NCBI RefSeq assembly: GCF_003945345.1 | Contig: NZ_AP019308.1 | Span: 6,328,001-6,392,000 of the forward strand | DNA from: Paenibacillus baekrokdamisoli | GTDB taxonomy: Bacteria; Bacillota; Bacilli; Paenibacillales; Paenibacillaceae | Direction of reading: 5' to 3' | DNA: 64,000 nucleotides | Part shown: in pieces, positions 9,370 through 18,200 of the stretch | How the letters are laid out: each line of letters opens with the position of its first letter | Numbering within the stretch: the stretch's first letter is position 1 | Program-made: the position numbers and the translations under genes | Notes under the pieces: model-generated | Seen by the model: the letters and a program-made list of their open reading frames with translations, nothing else | Databases searched by the model: none | What the model was told of the DNA's origin: nothing

Positions 9370-11619
9370 ATGGGGAAAAGTTGGTTTTACAAGCTGCTTC
9401 ATTCTTATTTGCTGGTGTTATTTATTATTTGCCTTAGCTTGTTCTTAATTACGTATTTGACGATTAACGAGATGTCCAGAAAATCGGCTTACAAAGCAAA
9501 TGAAGCGCTATCGCATAATGTCATGGAGCTGGTTGACAACACATTGGCCGGAATTGATTCGATGATGCTGTACGAAATTCAAAATAACGAGCGAATCAAG
9601 CTTTTTTATACCGAAAAGACGCCCCAAGAACGCAACTATGCCGATTTGCAGGCGGTGAGCGCACTCAAGGAGCTGATGCAGAACAATCCGATAATCGACT
9701 CGATTTACTTATTCCGCACTGCTGATCAGATCGTTTTAACCCCATCAACGCTGATGAGGCTGAATGCGTTCGCCGACAAGCAGTATCTCGGCCTGACCGT
9801 CAGCAGCAAGAAACCCTACGGTTGGACGTTAAGAACGCTGCAGGTCTCAGGACAGGAGGAACAAATGATCAGCTTGGCTAAGATCGCCGATTTGTCCGAT
9901 TACAGCATCATGGTCGTCAATATCCGCCCCGAACGTCTTCGCATGCTCATGCAAAGCATGGTATATACGCAGACGAATTTCGTGGAGCTGGCCGACCGGA
10001 ACGGCAAGTTCATCGTATCTACCGAAACGGATCGTACACCGGATACCGGGAACAATCCATCCAAGTCTATCCAAGCTAAGGTTTTGTCCGAAGCGAATTC
10101 GAATATGACCGGTTGGACGTTTCGAAGCGGAAACCACGGAGGCACGATCGTCAATTTCGTATCGTCTTTATTTTACATTTGGATTGGGCTTGGCTGTCTG
10201 ATCATACTGGCCGGGATGGTATGGATGATTTACGTTTCGAGGCGTAATTATAGGCCGATCAGGTCGTTGTTGAACCTGATATCGAATGTCAGGCCGATTT
10301 CGGCCGAAGAGAACGCGGCGCGGAAAGTAGACGATTTTCAGCTTATCGAAACGACGATTGAAGGGCTGCTGGACGAATCGAATATGCTTCAGGAACAGCA
10401 TCAGAAGAACATGGTGTACCGTAAACGGCATTTGTTCCTGAGCATGATGGAGGGGAATGCGAATTCGCGGCCTAAAGCCTGGCTGGAGGAACTGAAGCAG
10501 CTGGGTTTGAACGGCAAGGTGACGGAGACGGTCGTTGCTTTGGCCGAGATCGATCACTTCGCGGAATTTGACCGTCAATACCGCAGCGATCAGCATTTGC
10601 TGAAGCATGTCCTCAGCAAGGTCGTACAGGAAATGAGCGAGAACAAGCTTTATACGGTATGGGCCGAATGGATCGATCAGTGCCGGATGGCCATACTGGT
10701 GATATTCCGCCATCAGGAAGACGGGGAACAGGAAACGGTACTATTGTGCGAATCACTTCGGCAATGGGTGGAGGAAAATCTGGATTTTACCGTTACGATC
10801 GGGGTCGGCCGGCATACGGACGGATTGGAACGGGTATCGGAATCATTCCGGGAAGCGATTGCCGCCGTCAGCTTTAAACCGTCGCTTGGATATAACCGGA
10901 TTATCGAACATGTCAATGTTATATCTAGGCCCAAGGGCGAGCTATTCACCCAGCTGCAGTGCATTCGTGCCGTCAGCCAGTCGTTCCGGGCAGGCGATAA
11001 GGAATGGGAACGACATTATCAGAAAATGTATGACAATATTCAAGATCAATTATACTCTTATGATGATTTGTATAGTCTGATGCAGGTGCTGATCGGGCAT
11101 CTGCAGAAGGAAATGGCCGAGCTGCCGGAGGAGCTGTACCGGATATGGAACGAAGACACGCACGGAGCGCTGCTCAATGCGCTCAAACATAAAGAAAGAC
11201 TGGACGATATATTCAATGAATTCCGCAGCATCCTGCAGGATACCCATATTCGAATCGGCGAGCTGCGCGAGGGTAAGTCGACGCATCAGCTCGTGCTTCA
11301 CGTGAAGCAATATATCAGCGACAATTCCCATAATCCAAATCTGTCGCTCATGCAGCTGAGCGAGGAGTTCGGATTAAACGCGAATTACTTGAGCCGGTTG
11401 TTCCGGGAAGCGTTCGGGGTCAAATTTGTAGAATACGTTACCTCTATCCGGATGGAGAAGGCGGAGTGTCTACTGGTGGAAACGGAGGACGCGATCCAGG
11501 ACATCGGCCGGGCCGTCGGTTACGAGCAGTCGCTGACCTTCATTCGGGTATTCAAGAAGCATACCGGCGTTACCCCTGGACAATACCGGAAGACAAAAAA
11601 TAAGAACGAGCCCGGCTGA
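9370..11619 (+). CDS. Membrane-bound AraC-family transcriptional regulator
   Basis: 749 residues from the ATG at 9370 (GAGGG eight bases before; the in-frame ATG at 9310 has no ribosome site). Layout: transmembrane segment at residues 10-32, extracellular sensor of about 230 residues, second transmembrane segment near 266-290, a cytoplasmic linker, and two helix-turn-helix motifs of the AraC type at about 640-745 (LSEEFGLNANYLSRLFRE; IGRAVGYEQSLTFIRVFKKH). This one-component design is common in Paenibacillus glycan loci and would sense an outside ligand. It is divergent from the orphan binding lipoprotein, its likely target or partner. Confidence 0.88.
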   Translation: MGKSWFYKLLHSYLLVLFIICLSLFLITYLTINEMSRKSAYKANEALSHNVMELVDNTLAGIDSMMLYEIQNNERIKLFYTEKTPQERNYADLQAVSALKELMQNNPIIDSIYLFRTADQIVLTPSTLMRLNAFADKQYLGLTVSSKKPYGWTLRTLQVSGQEEQMISLAKIADLSDYSIMVVNIRPERLRMLMQSMVYTQTNFVELADRNGKFIVSTETDRTPDTGNNPSKSIQAKVLSEANSNMTGWTFRSGNHGGTIVNFVSSLFYIWIGLGCLIILAGMVWMIYVSRRNYRPIRSLLNLISNVRPISAEENAARKVDDFQLIETTIEGLLDESNMLQEQHQKNMVYRKRHLFLSMMEGNANSRPKAWLEELKQLGLNGKVTETVVALAEIDHFAEFDRQYRSDQHLLKHVLSKVVQEMSENKLYTVWAEWIDQCRMAILVIFRHQEDGEQETVLLCESLRQWVEENLDFTVTIGVGRHTDGLERVSESFREAIAAVSFKPSLGYNRIIEHVNVISRPKGELFTQLQCIRAVSQSFRAGDKEWERHYQKMYDNIQDQLYSYDDLYSLMQVLIGHLQKEMAELPEELYRIWNEDTHGALLNALKHKERLDDIFNEFRSILQDTHIRIGELREGKSTHQLVLHVKQYISDNSHNPNLSLMQLSEEFGLNANYLSRLFREAFGVKFVEYVTSIRMEKAECLLVETEDAIQDIGRAVGYEQSLTFIRVFKKHTGVTPGQYRKTKNKNEPG

Positions 11620-11639
11620 ATAAAGCCCGGGTTTTTTTT
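11609..11639 (+). terminator. Rho-independent terminator overlapping the stop codon
   Basis: Arms AGCCCGG (11609-11615) and CCGGGTT (11627-11633), with a T-run to 11639. The TGA stop of the regulator lies in the loop. Confidence 0.85.
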
Positions 11640-11845
11640 ATAAAAAGCATCAAATACCTGCGCTGCATCAGCCTTTTGAGCTTCTATTCGAGAAAATATC
11701 TACAGGTAAATAAAAGTCTATTGCCTGAAAAATCAACTTAATTCTTGATTATATCTACCGTGTATTAAATGGTCTATTTACGATGAAGAACCGCGAATGA
11801 TACTTTTGTTGAGGAAACGTAAATCAAATTGGGAGGGTTCAACAA

Positions 11846-13327
11846 ATGAAACGAAAAGGTAAAGGGGTTTGGGCACTGACGGTGCTGTGCATGGTAACTG
11901 TCATTTCATTGACAGCATGCAGCGGTAATAAGGAAAACACGGCCGACAAACCATCGGCAACTAACACGGATAAAGGAACCGGAGCCGGAGAGAAAACGAC
12001 GGAATCGGATGTGTATCCGGAGAACGGGCTTCCTAAGAATGAGAAAGTAACACTTAAATTTGCTTATTGGGAAAACGCAAACGGCAGGGAATGGATCGAT
12101 TATGCAATGGATACATTCAAGAAGAAGTTTCCGAATGTAAGCTTTGAAACGACGTATTCACCGAAAATTGATACGATCATCGGGACGAAAATAGCTGCTA
12201 ACAACGATGACGACATGTTCGATATTTTTGCGAACTTCGTGACCGGCGGACCCAGTACGATCCTCAGTCTAGCGGAAGCAGGCAAAATCGAGCCGCAGGA
12301 CGATCTGTGGGCGCACAAAGCGTTCGACAATGAAGGAAAAACGTTGAAAGAGCTGCAATCGGGCATTTATGAGGGTGCACCAAAAGTATTGGGGAAAGTA
12401 TATGCATTTCCATTTGGACAAAGCGTATCAGGCCTGTTCTACAACAAAGTTTTGTTCGAGAAAAACGGATGGAATGAAAATCCAAAGACATGGGGCGAAT
12501 TTAACGACCTTGTCGACAAGATTAAAGCGTCGGGTCTTATTCCGATAACCTATCCGGGTAAATATCCCGTTTATTTAAGCTTTAGCTTTGGAATCGCACA
12601 ACAATACGAAATGGCTGAAATTAACGGAAGTTTGGACGCATTCGATGATACGTACAGAAATTACAAAACTCCTTTCTATACGTCTCCAGAAAGTTTGGAG
12701 CTGTACAAGCGAATTTATGAGCTGGGCAAGAAGAAAGCGTTTCCGAACGGTGTAGCCGCATTAACGCATACGCAATCGCAAATGCAGCTTCTGCAAGGAC
12801 AAGCTGCGTTGGCCTCGACGGGCGAATGGGTGCAGAACGAAATGAAGGATTCCATCCCAGACGGCTTTAAGTGGGGCTTCATGCTGGCGCCGATGGGCGA
12901 TAATCCAGAAAGCACGAAATACTATCAAAGCTATGCAAGCGGAGGCCATTATATTTGGGCGGCCAAGCCGGAAATAAACAAGAAATGGGCGAAAGAGTTT
13001 CTTGCCTGGATTTGGAATCTGGATGTACAGCAGCGTTTCGCGGAGAAGGCAGGCTCACTACCGGTGCGCAGCGATTTCATGAATGATCCGGCGCTCATTG
13101 ACAAGCTGCAGGATGCACCTAAAGCCATTCTGAATTATTGGAAAAATAATAAGGTCAAAGGCACAACTGATTCACGCAACGTTACACTGACCGATCCAAA
13201 CGCTGAGAAGGCAAGAAAGTCAGTTGAAGAAATGTTAAACGATGTTGCTTCAGGCAAGCTAGATCCTGCGCCGAAGCTGCAAGAAGCCGAAGACATGCTG
13301 AATAAAGCGATCGCTGCGCAGAAGTAA
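11846..13327 (+). CDS. Sugar ABC transporter substrate-binding lipoprotein
   Basis: 493 residues. The signal peptide ends in LTAC with Cys25 as the lipidated residue, followed by a Ser/Thr-rich linker and a family-1 solute-binding fold (KVTLKFAYWENANG at about 58; QAALASTGEWVQNEM typical of MalE-like proteins). GGGAGGG precedes the ATG. First gene of a binding-protein/permease/permease set ending at 15220; no ATPase gene is present, so an MsmX/UgpC-type shared ATPase is expected. The roughly 200 bases before it (11640-11845) hold the terminator and presumably the promoter, but I see no convincing -35/-10 pair. Confidence 0.9.
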   Translation: MKRKGKGVWALTVLCMVTVISLTACSGNKENTADKPSATNTDKGTGAGEKTTESDVYPENGLPKNEKVTLKFAYWENANGREWIDYAMDTFKKKFPNVSFETTYSPKIDTIIGTKIAANNDDDMFDIFANFVTGGPSTILSLAEAGKIEPQDDLWAHKAFDNEGKTLKELQSGIYEGAPKVLGKVYAFPFGQSVSGLFYNKVLFEKNGWNENPKTWGEFNDLVDKIKASGLIPITYPGKYPVYLSFSFGIAQQYEMAEINGSLDAFDDTYRNYKTPFYTSPESLELYKRIYELGKKKAFPNGVAALTHTQSQMQLLQGQAALASTGEWVQNEMKDSIPDGFKWGFMLAPMGDNPESTKYYQSYASGGHYIWAAKPEINKKWAKEFLAWIWNLDVQQRFAEKAGSLPVRSDFMNDPALIDKLQDAPKAILNYWKNNKVKGTTDSRNVTLTDPNAEKARKSVEEMLNDVASGKLDPAPKLQEAEDMLNKAIAAQK

Positions 13328-13356
13328 TAAACGCCGCTAGCCAGTATTTAAGCACA

Positions 13357-13388
13357 TCCCGGAGCGCTGATGCTTCAGCGCTCCGGGA
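13357..13388 (+). terminator. Intercistronic hairpin after the binding-protein gene
   Basis: Perfect 14-bp stem TCCCGGAGCGCTGA / TCAGCGCTCCGGGA with a TGCT loop and no T-run. In such operons a hairpin here usually stabilises the upstream message and keeps binding protein in excess over permeases. Confidence 0.75.
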
Positions 13389-13411
13389 ATATCAAAGGGG
13401 GCGATATCACT

Positions 13412-14359
13412 TTGGAAGAAATGTCTGTACCGATCACGAATGCCGGTCATCCTAGACGTAGTTGGCAGCAAAAGACGAAATTTCAAAAACGACTGTTTAT
13501 TTTGATGGCAACTACCCCCGCTTTCGGAGGATATATCCTGTTTACGTTATACCCGAATCTGCTTACCATTTATTATTCGCTGCTCGATTGGGATGGAATT
13601 AAAGAGCCTGTATTTGTCGGTTTTCAAAATTTCATCAATATGTTTCAGGACCAATACGTATGGCGGGCGTTATGGCATAACGTGCTGTTCATGGTTACCA
13701 TTCCTCCTCTGGTCATTTTCATTTCACTGATTCTTGCCTATTTGATGGCCAATAAGAAATACCGATTCAATTCGATTTATAAAGTGCTGTTTTTCTTCCC
13801 AAATGTGCTTTCTACGGTTGCAATTTCCTTGCTATGGGCTTTTGTGTACGATGGGACCTTCGGATTATTGAATGCCGGACTGCGGCTGATTGGGATTGAC
13901 GTCGGGAATTTCTACTGGCTGGGTGAGCAAGAAACGGCTTTATGGGCGACCATTCCGCCAGCTGTCTGGGGAGGAGTCGGGTTCTATTTCGTCATTTTCA
14001 TGAACGCGATTAGCACAATTCCGAAATCATTATATGAATCAGCCATACTCGAAGGGGCAAGCCATACGACCCGGCTGTTCCGCATAACGCTTCCGCTCAT
14101 CATGCCGATTATTCGTGTATCCGCGATTTTTCTCATTCTGGGCGTGTTTAAGGGATTCGAGAACATCTTAATTTTAACGAACGGCGGACCTTCGGGTTCA
14201 ACCGATGTCATTGGGTTATATATGTTTAATAACGCATTCGGTACCGGAACTCACAATTATGGTTATGCATCTGCGATTGGCATGTTCTTGTTCGTTATTC
14301 TCGTGCTGGCGAAGCTGGTGATTGATAAACTTACAGCGAATCGGGATGCCGAGTATTAG
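13412..14359 (+). CDS. Sugar ABC transporter permease (MalF/UgpA type)
   Basis: About 315 residues from TTG at 13412. The upstream in-frame ATG (13370) lies in the preceding hairpin and is unlikely; AAAGGGGG at 13394-13401 is ten bases before the TTG. Six hydrophobic segments are visible, with the EAA loop as ESAILEGASHTTRLFRITLP near residues 208-228, which contacts the ATPase. Works with the next gene and the lipoprotein before it. Confidence 0.88.
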   Translation: MEEMSVPITNAGHPRRSWQQKTKFQKRLFILMATTPAFGGYILFTLYPNLLTIYYSLLDWDGIKEPVFVGFQNFINMFQDQYVWRALWHNVLFMVTIPPLVIFISLILAYLMANKKYRFNSIYKVLFFFPNVLSTVAISLLWAFVYDGTFGLLNAGLRLIGIDVGNFYWLGEQETALWATIPPAVWGGVGFYFVIFMNAISTIPKSLYESAILEGASHTTRLFRITLPLIMPIIRVSAIFLILGVFKGFENILILTNGGPSGSTDVIGLYMFNNAFGTGTHNYGYASAIGMFLFVILVLAKLVIDKLTANRDAEY

Positions 14360-14383
14360 AAGGAAGGAATAGGAGGAAAAACA

Positions 14384-15220
14384 GTGAAAGAGAAAAGAAC
14401 GATCGTCGATGCCTGGTGGAACATCATTCTCCTGATCTGGTCAGTGTCGATCCTGTTTCCTTTGATCTGGGTATTCTATGAATCGCTGAAGACGAATCAG
14501 GAGTTTTTCCAGGGTGTATGGGAACTGCCGAAAAAGATGAACTGGATCAATTATCAAGACGCATGGAGTGAATACGGAATCGGCAAGTCGCTGATCAATA
14601 CGATTTATTATGTAGGAGTAAGCTTGGTGATCGGCACTTTCTTAACGGCTATCAACGCTTATGTGTTAACCCGTTTGGAGTTTAGAGGACGGAAGCTGAT
14701 GTGGGCTGTTATCATGCTGTCGCTATTCCTTCCCGGCATTAACGCTTTGGTGCCGCAATATATTCTCATGCGGGATATGCATTTAACGAATAGTCTAACA
14801 GGACTGATTATTCTGGACAGCTTCAGTGAGAGCGCTTTCTTTCTTATGATGCTGGGTGGATTTATGCAGTCCCTGCCGAAGGAACTCGAAGAAAGTGGAG
14901 CCATTGACGGTGCTTCTATCTTTCAGATTTTCTTCCGTATCATTATGCCGCTGTCAACGGCCGGTATGGTGACGGTGGCGATTTTCAAACTTCTCGGCTT
15001 GTATAACAATTTTCTAGGGCCATTCATTTACTTGGGCGATCCGGCGAAGTATACGATCGGTGTCGCCATGTATCAGGCAAGTCAAATTATGCAGTACAAA
15101 TCAGACTGGGTCACTTTATTCGCTGGACTTATGCTCACGATGATTCCTCTCGTCATTATGTATATTTTTCTGCAGCGCAGAATTATGGAGGGAGCTACAT
15201 TGGGAGCCGTGAAAGGATAA
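14384..15220 (+). CDS. Sugar ABC transporter permease (MalG/UgpE type)
   Basis: 278 residues, GTG start with AGGAGG seven bases upstream. Six membrane segments; EAA loop ESGAIDGASIFQIFFRIIMP at about residues 170-190. Ends in the typical EGATLGAVKG tail of the MalG-like half of these importers. Second permease of the 11.8-15.2 kb importer. Confidence 0.9.
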   Translation: MKEKRTIVDAWWNIILLIWSVSILFPLIWVFYESLKTNQEFFQGVWELPKKMNWINYQDAWSEYGIGKSLINTIYYVGVSLVIGTFLTAINAYVLTRLEFRGRKLMWAVIMLSLFLPGINALVPQYILMRDMHLTNSLTGLIILDSFSESAFFLMMLGGFMQSLPKELEESGAIDGASIFQIFFRIIMPLSTAGMVTVAIFKLLGLYNNFLGPFIYLGDPAKYTIGVAMYQASQIMQYKSDWVTLFAGLMLTMIPLVIMYIFLQRRIMEGATLGAVKG

Positions 15221-15250
15221 AAAGCTCGAAACCAAGGAGGCAATGAAAAG

Positions 15251-18200
15251 ATGAGGACAAGTCTACGCTTCAGGAGAGTTATATCAATAATCATGATTGT
15301 CTGCCTATTCCTATCATCACTCAGCTCAGCTTATGCTGCTTCAACCTCTTCAAATGATCCGAATAGCGAAAACGCCGAACGAACAGAGCAAAAGTCTTCC
15401 GATGTTACCGGTCATTGGGCGGAGAAGCAATTACGGGAATGGATGCTCAAAGGATTGATTAAAGGTTATGGTGACGGTAATGTAAAGCCTGATCAACCTG
15501 TTACTAGAGGCGAGTTTATTGCTCTTGTCAATCGCTCCTTCAATCTTACCGATGAGGCTGATGTCCGTTTTAGCGATTTGTTGACAACGGATTGGGATTA
15601 CAAAGAGGTCGCTAAAGCCGTTAAAGCAGACTACATCAAAGGTTATGCAGATGGAACGATTCGCACGAACGATAAAATAAGCCGGCAAGAAGCAGCGGTT
15701 ATTGCAGCCCGCTTGCTGAAGCTTGACCTTCAGGGAAGCGGCAGTGAGGCGGAACATTTTAAAGACTTTGTGGATATTGCGGTATGGAGCCAGGATGCCG
15801 TCGGAGCAATCGCTTCCATGGGCATTATGGTCGGGTTCGCCAATGAGAGCTTTCGACCCCTTGCATTCATTACGCGTGCAGAAGCTGTTGTAGCGTTGGA
15901 CCGTACCCTTACGGCCCGGAGTCCGATCACCTATGACAAGGCTGGAACTTATGGCCCCAGTACGGGGGTTCAGACAATCCATCGGGATGTCGTGGTTAAC
16001 ACGGCTGGCGTTACGCTGCAGAATATGAAAATCACCGGCAGCCTGCTTTTGGCTGAAGGAATCGGTGAGGGCGATGTTTCCCTGAAAAACGTGACAGTTG
16101 AAGGGGTAACGACCGTTCAAGGCGGCGGTTCCAACAGCATTCACTTGGTAAATAGCGTGCTGCATACCATCATTGTAAGCAAGAAAGGCAGTACAGTCCG
16201 GATCGTTGTGGAAGGATCGACAACTGTCGCAACGGTTATTCTGCAGTCCTCCGCTGTCTTAGAGGAAGCAAACGTTACAGGAGACGGGTTTACTAACGCG
16301 AAGCTGAGTGCTGAACTACCACCGGACTCCAAGGTATTGCTGCTCGGTACTTGGATGAATGTGGATGTTGAAGCCCGCAAAATCAGCATTGAAATACCGC
16401 GGGGAACTGTTCATCAGCTCCACGTGTCCGATAAGGCAGAAGGCATGAACCTGAACCTCGGCAAGGATGCTGTTATCGATTCTCTGATATTAGACGCTGT
16501 CATTCGGGCAATCGGCCAAGGTAAAATCGTGACAGCAATCATTAGCAATAACGCAAAGGATTCAACATTTGAGAAACAGCCTGAGAAAAAGGAAGGTCCT
16601 GGGGCCGCTACTTCCCCGACCTCTTCTTCAAATCCAACAACTCCACCGCAGCCAGTTACACGGCCTTCCATTGTCAAAGATGGTGCGGCCAATGCGGTAG
16701 TCATCGTTGCACAAGATGCAAGTAAGCGAACCTCTGCGGCAGCGGGCACGCTTGTCCAGTATATAGCCAAGTCAACTGGTGCTGCACTTCCAGTTATGAC
16801 GGAAGCCGAATTTAACACGATGAAAGGAACAAATAGCGATTTAGTACGCATCTATGTGGGTACGACCGCTTCGGACGGCGACACGCATATAGCTGGCAAG
16901 CTTACCGATTTGCTTGAAGATGGTTACGTCATCCATCCGCACGGGAAGAGCGTGACCATTATCGGACCTACCGATATCGGAACGGAATATGGCGTCGATG
17001 AATTCCTTGAACGTTATGTAGGTGTAAGATGGCTTATGCCAGGTATAGACGGTGAAGATGTGCCGAAGCTTGCGAATCTGTCGGTGCCTGCCCAGGACGT
17101 GCGCGAACAACCGGCATACTTGTCCCGCGTGATGTATCCTCTTCAATATGTTGATTTGGCCGGCAGCAATCCGACCATCCATGAATGGGGAGTACACAAC
17201 AGGCTGCGACTTCAGAACAGCGGTTACGAACATAACGTATGGCAAATGTTCCCGCCGAGTGAATACTTAGCAGCACATCCCGACTATTATTCACAAAAAA
17301 ATGGAGTGCCTTATATTCCCGGCGTTAACTGGGGCTGGCAGCCCTGCTACAGCAACCCGGATACGGTTCAAGTGGCCGTGGATTGGATTGTGAACTATTT
17401 CAATAGTCATCCGAACGAACCGTCTGTATCGCTCGCGGTCAATGACAATGGTTCATTTTGCGAGGAAAATCCAAATCATCCGAACTACACGGATAAGCAG
17501 AATTCACTTGGTCTGACTGACATGTCGGATATTTATTATAAATGGGTGAATGAAGTCGTCGAGAAAGTGCTTGCACATGAAGGACTTCAGGATAAATGGT
17601 TCGGCTTACTTGCCTATCAGGAAGTATATGATCCGCCTTCTTTTTCACTGAACAAACGTGTCGTTCCGTACTTGACTAAGGACAGGATGGCCTGGAGCGA
17701 CCCTGATGTTCTAGCGAAAGATCAAGCGGTTATGGCAGCATGGAATAAGAGAGCGGCCCATATCGGATTCTACGATTACACATACGGAGTACCGTATGCG
17801 CTGCCACGTGTTTACAATAATGTAATGGCAGATATGTTCCAGTATGGCAAGGACAATAACGCGATTGCTTATTTCTCGGAGCTATTTCCAAACGTAGGAG
17901 AGGGGCCGAAAATATGGCTAATGGCCAAGCTCCTATGGAATCCCGATCAGAATGTCAACGCCTTGCTAAGCGAGTGGTACACGCGTGCGGTCGGCGCTGA
18001 CGCTGCGCCGTATTTGAAGGCCTACTATGATCATTGGAACGACTTCTGGGAAAATCGAATCAAACAATCAGGGTGGTTCGAGGGACGGAAGAACACAACG
18101 TACTTAAATTTCACCTCGTCATCCTATCTGTCGCTCGTGACCGATGAAGAGATCGCGCAGAGCCGAGTCTGGCTGGAAACAGCGCTGGAAAAGGCAGTGA

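Noticed and set aside
13370..13411. ATG at 13370 as permease start
   Set aside because: It lies in a perfect 14-bp hairpin without a ribosome site; the TTG at 13412 is correctly spaced from AAAGGGGG.
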